Part shown: positions 5,422-14,976 of the stretch, one piece after another
How the letters are laid out: every line of letters begins with the position of its first letter
How positions within the stretch are numbered: the stretch's first letter is position 1
From: a virus
IMG/VR virus record: IMGVR_UViG_3300040789_000003
Span: 1-20,719 of that record
Length of the DNA stretch: 20,719 bases
Direction: 5' to 3' (one strand)
Made by a program: the position numbers and the translations under genes
Notes under the pieces: model-generated
Seen by the model: only the letters and a program-made list of their open reading frames with translations
The model's database searches: none
Told to the model about the DNA's origin: nothing

Positions 5422-5858
5422 GTGAGAAGTATATAAACGATTTAATCGAACAATCAGTATCACAGTTGCCCATCTCATTAGAGTTGGGCTTTGGTACTTT
5501 AAAAGACTTTGAATTAACTATAGCTTCTGAAAACTACGGTCTTCCGTTAATGTGGATACTGCCACACAATCAGTCAGCATCTAGCATACAATCTAGTAAT
5601 GTAATGATAGATTCCCACGCTATATCTGGAATACTTCTAACAGATGATGATGTTGACCAAACAGCACAATCAAGACGTGAGAATGCTGAGTTCGCTGATA
5701 GCTTCATAGATACATTCGTATCAAAGCTAAATGAGAGTGATAAAATTACGATTAACTCTATAAGTAAATCTCCAATATATCGTGTTCATAATTCAATATC
5801 ACAAGGAAAAGCCTTTGTTATCAATTTAACCATGCCAAAACAAACGCAATGTTGTTAG
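5418..5858 (+). CDS. Putative head-tail/tail completion protein
   Basis: The 146-residue product has no clear catalytic motif. A central LPLMWILPHNQSA (42-54) and an acidic-polar helix further on (AQSRRENAEFADSFIDTFVS) resemble small Bacteroidota phage proteins found next to gp10-type neck proteins. It starts in the stop of the -1 frame extension and overlaps the following gene by 10 nt, placing it firmly in the virion operon. A tail-completion or neck role is inferred mostly from position; the alternative is an unrelated small structural protein. Confidence 0.45.
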   Translation: MSEKYINDLIEQSVSQLPISLELGFGTLKDFELTIASENYGLPLMWILPHNQSASSIQSSNVMIDSHAISGILLTDDDVDQTAQSRRENAEFADSFIDTFVSKLNESDKITINSISKSPIYRVHNSISQGKAFVINLTMPKQTQCC

Positions 5859-6304
5859 ATGATTTAAAAGACATCGGAGACAAGTCAGTAAAATCATTGA
5901 GGCAACAACTCAAAGATAAGGATAGGGTCGCTACTGGAAAAACTTCTGAAAGCATTAAATCAATCATAACAGAAGAAGGAACTAATATCATCTTCAAGAT
6001 AATCGCTAGGGAGTTTACTAACTTATTGGAGAAGGGCAGACCATCTACTGGGGTTGGTGTTAATCCATCAAAGGAATTTGTAGATAAGATTCAAGAGTGG
6101 ATAGATGCCAAAGGGCTTGATTTACCAGCTTATGCGGTAGCAAAGAAGATTCACGACAAGGGTTATAAGGGTACTGACGGCTTGATAACTATACCGTTGC
6201 AAGAAATACTTACTGATATAAAAATAGCAGTAAGAAGGCATTATAAGGAAATAACTAAAACAAATATAATCAATGGGCTTCGAGGTAATTCAACGACCGT
6301 CTAG
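5849..6304 (+). CDS. HK97 gp10-like tail completion protein
   Basis: The 151-residue protein shows the pattern of gp10-type completion proteins: RVATGKTSESIKSI at about 26-39, FTNLLEKGRPSTGVGVNPSK at about 56-75 (the family's x-x-x-EKGRxPTG turn), then IQEWIDAKGL and AYAVAKKIHDKGYKGTDGLI. Such proteins cap the tail at the head-tail junction. The 10-nt overlap with the preceding gene and the 32-nt overlap with the large gene after it show a compact operon. The completion role is family-based inference. Confidence 0.6.
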   Translation: MLLDDLKDIGDKSVKSLRQQLKDKDRVATGKTSESIKSIITEEGTNIIFKIIAREFTNLLEKGRPSTGVGVNPSKEFVDKIQEWIDAKGLDLPAYAVAKKIHDKGYKGTDGLITIPLQEILTDIKIAVRRHYKEITKTNIINGLRGNSTTV

Positions 6305-9269
6305 ATACATTTTTGAAAGCGGACAAAGTTTTTCGGTGCAAAAGCATGTGTTTGAAGGGTCTACATACTTCGGAGGCTCGGGGTTAACGCTTGGGAATAG
6401 GTTAACAGTCTCTTTTTGGGTTGAATTAACTGGTATAGGTGATAATCCTATAGTTTCTTTTATTGATTCTTTAAACGCGAATAACAATTTTGTAATTTAT
6501 GGGTCTGTAGTAGGTGGTAATTTAACTATAAACGCTGGTAATTTAACCAATATAGACACTAGTATAGCTCTTGATGGACTGACTCATGTTGCTGTAACTG
6601 CTAACGGGACTAGCGGAAAAGTTTATATTAACGGTGTATTTGTGGTTAATATAACAATACCAGTTTCTAAATGGTTAACACATGATGAGTTTTATATTGG
6701 TTACGATGGAACAGAGTTTTTAGATGGTATAGTTGATGATGTGGTTGTGTTCAATGGTGATTTATCAAAGGACGAGATTTCAAAGCTTGCTTTATCACCT
6801 TCTTTGTATCAATTAAAAAAATGGGGTGCGCTATATTCGTTTAAAAACAGAGAAGAGGTAATAGATGAAATTAACGGGCTTGAATTAACAGTAGTAAGCC
6901 CTAACCTTTCAGTATTTGGCAAGGAAGGGATAAACGAAACACCTCAATTTTTGTCACGATGGAATGCTGGTGGTGGAGAACTACCTTTGCTTTATAAGAT
7001 TGAAAACGATTTATTTCCTACCAACAAAGTAGATACAGTTTTTGATATAATAGGCGCAACGGAGTCACTAGGAAGAACATCAATAGAGACTAGTGCAGAC
7101 CATTTGTTAGACATTGGAGACTTAGTTTTTCACAAAGACTGCGAAAATGAAAGTTATAATGGCACTTACAGGGTTGTACAGATAGACTCTCCTACTGTTT
7201 ACATTGTCGGTGTTGCATTTGTTGGCGATGAAACACAAGGAAGCACACAAAAACGATACGAGAACTACGCAATAAACGTAACTGTTTACGCTGGTTTATC
7301 AGATACGCACCCATTGAGTGAATTAAAACCAATAGAAGAGATAGGTAAGCTTAGCGTACAGCCAGACACAGACAACATATCTTACATTGATATAGTAGAG
7401 TTAGTTAAATCAAAACTATCCATTCAAAACCCATTATTTAAAGAGTATTACCCAGTTGATTTGAGTGCTTTCACTTACTTTTATGTAGAAGTAAGTGAGA
7501 CGTACAGGGTGGGTGGTATAACTATCTTTGAATCAACGCCAACTGTAGACTCTATTAATAGTTGCGCAATAGATACTGAATTATTTACCGACCCTAACTT
7601 TGATAACGAACTAACATCATGGGAGCAGCTATGGACACAAGAGGAGTGGATTGCTGGGGTTAACGAGGTGACTAGTTCTTTCAGTACTCAACCAGTCACA
7701 AAGACACTAACACAGACGGGTGTTACTATCAGAAGCGGTGTAGGTTATAGGATAGAATGGGATAGTGATTTTGAAGGTTATAAGGAAGTTGTTTTGTTGT
7801 TTGTGTCATATAAGGGTGGTGTTCTTAGAATACGATCTAGCGATAAATCTGGTGTAATAAACAGAACTTTTTTAGGAGATTATCCATTAGTTGGTATATA
7901 TATAGTAAGCTTAAACGGTATTGATTCAAGCGATGTTTCTTTATCAAAATTTTCAATAACAGAGTCTAGTTGTAATGTTTTCCTGTTTGCCACTAATTCA
8001 ACTAAGCAGTTTCAAAACAAAACAGGAGGGTCTATGGGTGATTATGAAATTCACCAACTAGCCGAATCTAAGTTTATGACTGATTTTGATAAGCCTGTTT
8101 TATTTAAGGGCTATCCTTTTGCTTTATCTACCATAATAACAAAGGAGTCATTAGAAGGGTCTTTGAACGCAGATTCTTTATATATACGCAATATCACAGA
8201 GGGGGTAGATTACAAGATAGACACTTACGGTGACGGCGTTTACAGGGTTGGCGGTGACTTAGATAGTGACTTAGAAGAGATTGATGTTGAAATATATTCA
8301 GTGCCTCAGAACTACTTCACACTTTATTCTAACGGTACTTTTGAAGATAATACAGAGGTCGGTATTGTTAATTTCAACAGCCCTGAAACGGGCACGGTGA
8401 ACATTCTTAAAGGAATATCATTATCGAACGCTTACTCTGGAAGACATTCCTATTTAGTATCTTCACCAGAATTTACATTTAGCCCATTGCTTGGTGGTTC
8501 TTTATTCCCTGTTCAGGATATAGTTGGTGGTCTTGATTATATAGTAAGTGCTAAAATACAAATCAACAATTTCAATCAAAACGATTTAGACGATACTTAC
8601 CTTACATTATGGGTTTTAGATAGTTCAAACAATCGTATATGCGAAGATGAAGTGTTTATACCTTACAACGGTGGGGGTTGGCAATCATTTTCTAAAAAAG
8701 TATCTATACCAGAGGGTGTCACTTCTTATAAGATAGCATTCTTTAAGGGAGGCACTACATCGGCATACGGGGTATTGTCAGCCAATATTGACAACATACA
8801 AGTGGTAGGTCCATACGAAAAGGTTTCTGAAACTAAAACAATTCGAATAGACAATGAATGTGGAAATAGCGAGATATATTTAACATGGTTTAACTCATTA
8901 GGTGGTTGGGAGCAATACGTATTCAAGGCTAAAAAGGCATACAAGAGAACAATCGAGGGCAGCAAGTCTATTCGTAGGGATGTGTTTAATGACTGGGACA
9001 ACTCCTTTATAAATGGGGAGTCTGATTTTGATTTTACGGAAATTGACACTTACAAAACCATCACGGTAAGAAGTCAGCACATATCACTATCTGAAAAATT
9101 AGCTGTAGAAAAGATAAAGACTAGCATTAAAGTACAAATGTTAGTTGACGACACGCTAACAACTGTAAGAGTAGACAAGGGGTCCTTCACCATATACGAA
9201 GACGTAGACAAGCTTCACACGATAGAATTTGACATTGATTTACCATTGGAATACATTCAAACTATATGA
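6273..9269 (+). CDS. Large LamG-domain tail protein, probable receptor-binding protein
   Basis: The 998-residue protein is the largest in the window. Residues about 25-170 form a concanavalin A/LamG-type domain: TVSFWVEL, then THVAVTANGTSGKVYINGVFV, and DGIVDDVVVFNGDLSKDEI near its end. Further on are two jelly-roll-like carbohydrate-binding segments starting near DPNFDNELTSWEQ and SNGTFEDNTEV. The C-terminal part (ECGNSEIYLTWFNSLGGWEQ) resembles Bacteroidota phage tail-tip proteins. This fits adhesion to surface glycans. The gene overlaps the previous one by 32 nt and the next one by 4. Receptor binding is inferred, not shown. Confidence 0.6.
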   Translation: MGFEVIQRPSRYIFESGQSFSVQKHVFEGSTYFGGSGLTLGNRLTVSFWVELTGIGDNPIVSFIDSLNANNNFVIYGSVVGGNLTINAGNLTNIDTSIALDGLTHVAVTANGTSGKVYINGVFVVNITIPVSKWLTHDEFYIGYDGTEFLDGIVDDVVVFNGDLSKDEISKLALSPSLYQLKKWGALYSFKNREEVIDEINGLELTVVSPNLSVFGKEGINETPQFLSRWNAGGGELPLLYKIENDLFPTNKVDTVFDIIGATESLGRTSIETSADHLLDIGDLVFHKDCENESYNGTYRVVQIDSPTVYIVGVAFVGDETQGSTQKRYENYAINVTVYAGLSDTHPLSELKPIEEIGKLSVQPDTDNISYIDIVELVKSKLSIQNPLFKEYYPVDLSAFTYFYVEVSETYRVGGITIFESTPTVDSINSCAIDTELFTDPNFDNELTSWEQLWTQEEWIAGVNEVTSSFSTQPVTKTLTQTGVTIRSGVGYRIEWDSDFEGYKEVVLLFVSYKGGVLRIRSSDKSGVINRTFLGDYPLVGIYIVSLNGIDSSDVSLSKFSITESSCNVFLFATNSTKQFQNKTGGSMGDYEIHQLAESKFMTDFDKPVLFKGYPFALSTIITKESLEGSLNADSLYIRNITEGVDYKIDTYGDGVYRVGGDLDSDLEEIDVEIYSVPQNYFTLYSNGTFEDNTEVGIVNFNSPETGTVNILKGISLSNAYSGRHSYLVSSPEFTFSPLLGGSLFPVQDIVGGLDYIVSAKIQINNFNQNDLDDTYLTLWVLDSSNNRICEDEVFIPYNGGGWQSFSKKVSIPEGVTSYKIAFFKGGTTSAYGVLSANIDNIQVVGPYEKVSETKTIRIDNECGNSEIYLTWFNSLGGWEQYVFKAKKAYKRTIEGSKSIRRDVFNDWDNSFINGESDFDFTEIDTYKTITVRSQHISLSEKLAVEKIKTSIKVQMLVDDTLTTVRVDKGSFTIYEDVDKLHTIEFDIDLPLEYIQTI

Positions 9270-9475
9270 TATACTTAGAAGTGTTTTGGCAGATAATACA
9301 GGGGTGGTTTCTTTACTTGTCCCCATCAAAGGAGTCTAAGGAAAGAAGGGCTGAAAGGATGAAGCATTGCAAACCATGCGCTAACAATGTAAAGGGTGTT
9401 TGCGTTTCTTGTGGGTGTGTGTTAAAGGCAAAGACACTAGTTAAAGACGCTAAATGTGACTACGGTAAATGGTAA
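9266..9475 (+). CDS. Small Cys-rich zinc-ribbon-like protein
   Basis: The 69-residue protein has C35-x2-C38, then C46-x2-C49-G-C51, and C64 before a terminal YGKW. This CxxC / CxxCGC / C-GKW pattern is common in small phage proteins encoded among tail genes, and it suggests a single zinc site. The N-terminal 20 residues are aromatic and hydrophobic (VFWQIIQGWFLYL), possibly membrane- or protein-binding. It overlaps both neighbours by 4 and 7 nt. Its role in the virion or its assembly is unknown. Confidence 0.6.
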   Translation: MIYLEVFWQIIQGWFLYLSPSKESKERRAERMKHCKPCANNVKGVCVSCGCVLKAKTLVKDAKCDYGKW

Positions 9476-11427
9476 GAATAAAGATAAACAACACCTTCTT
9501 AGAACTAGAGAGAGACTTTCAGATAGCCCTTAACTTATCAGTAGGTGACATTGCCGAACTACAATCTAGAGCTGGAAACCATACCTATTCTATTCAGATA
9601 CCTTGGACAAATAACAACGCTAAGGCATTTAATTTTGTAGCCACTAACAACATTGATTTTAAAGGGTCTAAGAAGGTAGATGCAGAGATTTACCAAGGTC
9701 AAAACAGGGTACTAAAAGGATTTATAATAGTAAAATCGTACTCAGAAAAAATCTTAAAGGCTGTATTTTACTCGGGAAATAGTTTCTGGATAGACGCGCT
9801 AGGACAGCTAAAACTTACAGATATAGATTTTAGTGAGTTAGAACACCTTTGGAATGAGGATTCAATACTGAATAGTCTTTCGAACGGATGGGAGGATGGA
9901 TATACGTATCCTTTTATAAATTATAACGACAAAAGCAATACTTCGTCCACCGAGTTCACAGCCAAACAATTTAGACCTTGTATGTTTGCTAAGTATTTGC
10001 TAAACAGAATTTTTAACGACATATACATAATTCCTAAAGGTCAGGTTTTATCAAATCCTGTTTTTGAAAAGATGATATTAGCATCTTCTAAGATAGATGA
10101 AAGCTCTTTTAAACCAGTCAAGTATAACTTTTTAGGAAAACCGATAGGAAGTTCAGACGTAATAAGTACCGAGAGTGAAAAGAAATGGATTTATGACCCC
10201 CAGGATTTAGGTGTTTTCGACATTAAGTATAAGTATTTTAACGAAAAAACAACTGGATATACAACAACACTAATGAATGCTTCTGATGGTAGATATACTG
10301 CTCAGACTAGAATTAATGTAAGGATAAAAGCCGAATCTATTAAGTGGAGAAATGCTGGCAATTTTGTGGGGGATAGCTATTACAAGTATATAGCAGCCTA
10401 CTCTATATCTGTTAGGCGTAACGGAACAGAAATAATTGATAGTCAGGTTATAAATGAAGTTATTACTTTAGATGCTGGTGACTATATAGAGGTTTTCACA
10501 AAGAACAATAGCGATGTTTATAGTATCCTGTTCAATCCTAATGAGAATTTTCTAGTTAACTATTTAGATATTAGTTTAGATAGTCCAGTAACAGGAACAG
10601 CTATTACACCAGCATCATTTATACCAGACATGACTCAGTTAGAGTTTGTTAAAGATATAATGCTCATGTTTGGTTTGCAAGCTGACTACAATGAGACCAC
10701 AAGGGCGATAGACTTCTTTAGTTACGAAGAGGTAATGCTTAATGAGGCTGTAGATTGGAGTAACAAGATAGACGGAAAGCCATCGTTTGATTATACAGCA
10801 CTAACATCTAGGTATTCACAAGTAAACAACTTGAAGTGGTCAGAAGATGACAAGGACTTAGTATTAGAAGCTTATAAAGCAGCTAACAATAAAGGAGTTG
10901 GCGAAGGGTTTATAATCATTGATGATGATTCATTAAAAAAAGAATCTGATTTAATCACATTGAAAGCGTCCCCTACTTATGGAGAATTTACGCAGAATTG
11001 GAACGGATTAAACATACCATTCATACCAGAAGAGGGTAAGTACAGATACTTGTTGGTTAATCAAAACGTAGATACTATAGATGTGTTAGGTGTTGCCAAT
11101 ATAAGTATTGAAGGAGAAAACACAACGAAGGTTAATTATGCTTTCTTCGATGACTTATCGCACTTGAATAATGAGTTTTACGAGTCGCTAAGTTTTGAGG
11201 AAAAATTTAATAGAAGTTCATTAAAGGAAAATTATAGAGTTCTTGAAAACATTCTTAACAATGGATACATAATGAAGGTTAATGTGTTCTTAAAACCACA
11301 AGATATAACCTCGATTGATTTTAAGCGACCTAGATACATAAGACCTTTAGGGTTGTTTGCAATAAACAAAGTGAATAAATATGACTTCTCAAACAACTCA
11401 ACTGAAGTTGAACTAACTAAGCTATAA
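9469..11427 (+). CDS. Putative tail-tip/baseplate protein
   Basis: The 652-residue protein starts with a beta-rich segment, INNTFLELERDFQIALNL, and a conserved-looking SRAGNHTYSIQIPWTNNNA (residues about 34-52). This is reminiscent of large Bacteroidota phage proteins beside the tape measure that are assigned to the baseplate or distal tail. The remainder is rich in aromatic beta-strand patterns, with no catalytic motif found. It lies between a receptor-binding candidate and the tape measure gene, and its stop overlaps the tape measure ATG. Which distal tail component it is cannot be told from sequence by eye. Confidence 0.5.
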   Translation: MVRIKINNTFLELERDFQIALNLSVGDIAELQSRAGNHTYSIQIPWTNNNAKAFNFVATNNIDFKGSKKVDAEIYQGQNRVLKGFIIVKSYSEKILKAVFYSGNSFWIDALGQLKLTDIDFSELEHLWNEDSILNSLSNGWEDGYTYPFINYNDKSNTSSTEFTAKQFRPCMFAKYLLNRIFNDIYIIPKGQVLSNPVFEKMILASSKIDESSFKPVKYNFLGKPIGSSDVISTESEKKWIYDPQDLGVFDIKYKYFNEKTTGYTTTLMNASDGRYTAQTRINVRIKAESIKWRNAGNFVGDSYYKYIAAYSISVRRNGTEIIDSQVINEVITLDAGDYIEVFTKNNSDVYSILFNPNENFLVNYLDISLDSPVTGTAITPASFIPDMTQLEFVKDIMLMFGLQADYNETTRAIDFFSYEEVMLNEAVDWSNKIDGKPSFDYTALTSRYSQVNNLKWSEDDKDLVLEAYKAANNKGVGEGFIIIDDDSLKKESDLITLKASPTYGEFTQNWNGLNIPFIPEEGKYRYLLVNQNVDTIDVLGVANISIEGENTTKVNYAFFDDLSHLNNEFYESLSFEEKFNRSSLKENYRVLENILNNGYIMKVNVFLKPQDITSIDFKRPRYIRPLGLFAINKVNKYDFSNNSTEVELTKL

Positions 11428-13586
11428 TGGAAGAGGAAATAATATCGGTAACTATTGACAACGCATCTGCTATTAAGAAAATTGAAGAGCAGACCGAAGT
11501 ATTGAGGCAAGTCAATGAGCAAACAAAACAGCTTACTGAGCAAAACAAGGCTTTAACCAAAGCTAATAAAACGTTAGCTGACGAGTTTAAGACTGGTAAG
11601 ATAACACAACAGCAGTTTAATGCAGCGGTAGCAGAAAACAACGCACAAATAACTCAGAATTCAACCAAAATAGCGTTAAACAAAAAAGAAACTAGCGACC
11701 TAACAAGCACTAGGAAGAATCTAATCAAGTCTTTAGACGTTGAGAAAGGAAGTCTTGAAGACATGAGGGCGGAACTATCACGCCTAACAAGTGCTAGAAA
11801 CAAAATAAACATCTCAACAGAAGAGGGACGTAAGAAATTCGATGCTTACAACAAGACTATTAAGACGCAGAATGACGCTATTCTTGATTTAGAAAAGGCT
11901 GGAGGTAGTTATCAAAGACAAGTAGGTAACTACGAAAAGGGATTAAATTCTGTTAACCCAGCAATAGGCTCATTTATATCAGGGATCAAGGCTTCGACCA
12001 CCGCAGCATTAGCATTTATAGCAACACCATTAGGGGCAGTACTAGCAGCTTTAGGGCTGGCTCTTGCTGCTGTGGCACAATACTTTACTAGAACAGAAGA
12101 GGGTGCGGAGAAGCTCAGGATAATAACAGCAACTTTAACGGTCGCATTTCAAAAGTTCCTTGATATAGTTGCAAGTATAGGAGGTGTTATAGTTAAGGCT
12201 TTCGAAGACCCACAACAAGCAATCAAAGACTTTTCAAACTTAGTAAAGGAAAATATTAGCGACAGGATAGAAGCTTTGTTTGATGTGTTCGGGCTGCTTG
12301 GTGAAGCAGTAAAGAAAGCTTTTGAGGGAGATTTTGAGGGTGCTTTAGAGAGTGCTAGTAAAGCTGGAAAGAAATATATCACAGAGGTTGATTTGATTGG
12401 TAGTGCTGTCGCTGGTGCTACTAAGATAGTCGGTGAAATGAGTGACGAGATTTTAGAGTCTGCAAAAAATACCTCAACATTAGAACGCGCTTTAATTAAT
12501 TTAGAAAAGAAAGAAAACGATTTAATACTTACTAGAGCTAAAGCTAACTCCATTGTAAAGGAACAAAACAAGATAGCAGAGGACTTAACTAAGTCACTTG
12601 AAGAGAGAGAGGCAGCAGCATTAAAGGCTATTGAAGCCGACAACTTAGTCCTACAACAAGAGCTTCAAATAGCAAGAGAAAGGGAAAGAATCATTAAGGC
12701 TCAAAACGAGCAAACAAATAGTTTAGAGGCAGACCGAAAGAGAGAGATTGAAGCAGAAGCAAAAGTATTTGAGTTAAGAACGAGAAGTGCAGAACTTCAA
12801 ACAACTTTACAAAACAAGCTTAACACTATACGAGCGCAAGATGCAGCCCAAAAGAAAAAAATATCCGATGAAGAAACGGCACGATTGGAGAAAGAAGCTG
12901 CGCAACTTGAAGCTAACGCAGAACTAGAAGCCCAGAGAATTGAAAAGGAAAAGCAAACACTCTTTGAATTAGAACTATTCAAGAAGGAATTAGCAGCACA
13001 AGCAATTGAAGACGAGATTATAAGAGCGGACGCGTACGTAGAGATAGAAAGATTTAAACTAGAAAGAATCCTACAAAATGAAGAGCTTACCAACGCACAA
13101 ATATTATTAGCAAAAACAAAAGCGGCAGCAGCAGAGAAAAGCATTGAAGACTCAAAGCTGGCTATAACTAAGAAAAGAGAAGAAGAAAAGCAAGCGGTAC
13201 AACTTCAAACTGTTAATGCAGTATCTGGATTCCTTAACGAAGCTTTCGGAAACTTCAAGCCTATTGCAATAGCTACGGCTACAATAGACGGTATACTTGC
13301 AGCGCAGAAAGCATTAGCGCAAGGAGGTATCTTTGGGGCAATAGCTGCAGCAACTATTGGGGTATCAACAGCAAAAAATATATCTTCAATTAAAAATACG
13401 AAACCAGCTAGCGGAGGGGCTTCACCCTCAACGCCAAGTAGTGCTAACAGCTTAATTAATCAATCGAACCAAACTAATAGGGTAACAGAAAGCATAGAGA
13501 ACGCACCTAGACCAGTGGTATCGGTTGAAGAAATAACTTTAAGACAAAGACAAGTAGCAGAAATAAAAGAAACGGCAAGAGCATGA
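11427..13586 (+). CDS. Tail tape measure protein
   Basis: The 719-residue protein has a long coiled-coil N-terminal half (about 1-155, heptad-like Lys/Glu/Gln repeats), then a hydrophobic segment at about 185-220 (AALAFIATPLGAVLAALGLA) and a further amphipathic helix region. Residues about 345-590 are a second long coiled coil rich in Ala, Glu and Lys. The C-terminal section has another hydrophobic run ending AAATIGVSTAKN and a Ser/Pro-rich linker. This is the tape measure profile. By the usual 0.15 nm per residue, the tail would be near 108 nm. It overlaps its neighbours by 1 and 4 nt. Confidence 0.8.
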   Translation: MEEEIISVTIDNASAIKKIEEQTEVLRQVNEQTKQLTEQNKALTKANKTLADEFKTGKITQQQFNAAVAENNAQITQNSTKIALNKKETSDLTSTRKNLIKSLDVEKGSLEDMRAELSRLTSARNKINISTEEGRKKFDAYNKTIKTQNDAILDLEKAGGSYQRQVGNYEKGLNSVNPAIGSFISGIKASTTAALAFIATPLGAVLAALGLALAAVAQYFTRTEEGAEKLRIITATLTVAFQKFLDIVASIGGVIVKAFEDPQQAIKDFSNLVKENISDRIEALFDVFGLLGEAVKKAFEGDFEGALESASKAGKKYITEVDLIGSAVAGATKIVGEMSDEILESAKNTSTLERALINLEKKENDLILTRAKANSIVKEQNKIAEDLTKSLEEREAAALKAIEADNLVLQQELQIARERERIIKAQNEQTNSLEADRKREIEAEAKVFELRTRSAELQTTLQNKLNTIRAQDAAQKKKISDEETARLEKEAAQLEANAELEAQRIEKEKQTLFELELFKKELAAQAIEDEIIRADAYVEIERFKLERILQNEELTNAQILLAKTKAAAAEKSIEDSKLAITKKREEEKQAVQLQTVNAVSGFLNEAFGNFKPIAIATATIDGILAAQKALAQGGIFGAIAAATIGVSTAKNISSIKNTKPASGGASPSTPSSANSLINQSNQTNRVTESIENAPRPVVSVEEITLRQRQVAEIKETARA

Positions 13587-13843
13587 TCATATTTGACACT
13601 GTAAAAGAACAAGTTCCTAGTTTAAGCAGAGAGGAATTTAACAAAATCATAAACATCTTAATAAGAGATGGTGCTATATCTTATACATACTCATACCATC
13701 AAGAGGTATATGATGATTTTAAAAAGTACCTTGAATTATATGGAGATGATACACAAGGAAGAGTACAGGCTAGGGATAGGGTTTGCAAGGAAAGAGGTTT
13801 CTCTAAAGTTACCCTATGGCGAATAGTCAAGAGGTTTAATTAA
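13583..13843 (+). CDS. Small helix-turn-helix-like protein (86 aa)
   Basis: The 86-residue product ends in a helix-turn-helix-like segment (RVQARDRVCKERGFSKVTLW, then RIVKRFN) with a plausible recognition helix. The N-terminal half (SLSREEFNKIINILIRDGA) is helical and resembles no known family. It starts in the stop of the tape measure gene (ATGA overlap). A DNA-binding role is likely from the C-terminal pattern but is not proven; a structural chaperone remains possible. A 55-nt gap follows. Confidence 0.45.
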   Translation: MIIFDTVKEQVPSLSREEFNKIINILIRDGAISYTYSYHQEVYDDFKKYLELYGDDTQGRVQARDRVCKERGFSKVTLWRIVKRFN

Positions 13844-13898
13844 GCACACGGTTAACTCATAGCACTTTTTAATACTTTTTTATGTCTAAAATTAAGGC

Positions 13899-14972
13899 AT
13901 GAACAATGAAATATTTATTTACTCATTTATAGGAGACGAGGAAAGCGGAGGTGTTACGGCTTCTCAGGTGCATCAATCTTTGTCTAAAATGGATGGTGAT
14001 GTAGATGTATATATTAATTCACCCGGGGGAGATGTGTTTGCAGGTCGTACAATCTACCATGCTATTAAAGGCTACTCTAAAGGAACTGTAACTGCTCACG
14101 TAGTAGGTTACTGTGGGTCTATTGCTACTCTAATAGCCTTGGGGTGTAAAAAGATTGTGATGTATGACGGTGCAAAATTCATGATACATCAATCTTCTGT
14201 TGGTCAAATGAGCGGACGTTCAAGCGAGTTGAAGAGCATGGCAGATGAGCTTGAAGGAATCAATAATGATTTAGTAGAAGCATACCATGAGAAGACAGGC
14301 TTACCAAAAGAGCAAATCATTGCTATGATGGATAAAGAAACCACAATGAACGCACACACAGCTAAGGAATTAAAGTTTGTAGATGAAGTAAAAAAGTCGC
14401 TAAAAATTAGCGCAAGATATAATCACGTAATAAATAACAACATGGACAAAAAAGCAAAGTCAGCTAAGGAATTGCTTGCTTCTTTCACTAATTCTTTTTC
14501 TAAAATCTTTGGAGAAGGAGAGGAAGCTGAGGTATCAAACTTAGCTATGAAAACATCAGAGGGTAAAAACATTTACATTGAATCTGACGACATTGAGACT
14601 GCAGTTGGTAAAGCTGCATACATGGCAGACGAAGAAGGTAATAAGACAGAAGAGTTACTGCCTGACGGGGAATTAAGTCTAGAAGGTGGTGTAACATTGG
14701 TCATTGAGGGAGGAGTAGTTTCTGAAATCAAATCTTCTGAATTGGAAGAGGCTAGAAAAGAAATTGAAAACTTAAAGGCTCAAATCGAACAAATCACAGC
14801 ACAAAAAACCACAGCAGAATCTAAAGTTGAAGAAGCCAAGATAGAGATGTTGGCGTTCAAAAAGCAGCTTGACGAATTCCAAGAGATGCCAGCATTCACA
14901 TCAAAGGCTAAAATGATAGTTGTAAACGAGCAAAAGAAAAAGGAAAATAAATTAAAATTTGTAAACATTTAA
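13899..14972 (+). CDS. ClpP-like head maturation protease with C-terminal scaffold-like segment
   Basis: The 357-residue protein starts with a ClpP-type serine protease fold. VYINSPGGDVFAGRTIY (38-54) is the substrate-groove segment, Ser74 in GYCGSIATLIA is the likely nucleophile, His97 sits in KFMIHQSSVGQ, and Asp145 in MMDKETTMNA is the expected third residue. After residue 180 comes a Lys/Glu-rich region with a coiled coil (ELEEARKEIENLKAQIEQI), as in protease-scaffold fusions. It would process the capsid shell and act as scaffold. A Met at residue 182 (14442) could allow a separate scaffold product. It lies directly before the major capsid gene. Confidence 0.78.
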   Translation: MNNEIFIYSFIGDEESGGVTASQVHQSLSKMDGDVDVYINSPGGDVFAGRTIYHAIKGYSKGTVTAHVVGYCGSIATLIALGCKKIVMYDGAKFMIHQSSVGQMSGRSSELKSMADELEGINNDLVEAYHEKTGLPKEQIIAMMDKETTMNAHTAKELKFVDEVKKSLKISARYNHVINNNMDKKAKSAKELLASFTNSFSKIFGEGEEAEVSNLAMKTSEGKNIYIESDDIETAVGKAAYMADEEGNKTEELLPDGELSLEGGVTLVIEGGVVSEIKSSELEEARKEIENLKAQIEQITAQKTTAESKVEEAKIEMLAFKKQLDEFQEMPAFTSKAKMIVVNEQKKKENKLKFVNI

Positions 14973-14976
14973 TACA

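Noticed and set aside
8726-9049. A 107-residue minus-strand ORF inside the large tail protein gene
   Set aside because: It overlaps a well-supported + strand gene completely and has no family signature.
12149-12643. A 164-residue minus-strand ORF inside the tape measure gene
   Set aside because: It is Ser-, Ala- and Lys-rich antisense of a coiled-coil region, with no start context; an antisense shadow of the real gene.
13844-13898. A promoter in the gap before the protease gene
   Set aside because: The gap is A/T-rich with T-runs but has no TAnnTTTG-like -7 at proper spacing from a TTG, so none is called.
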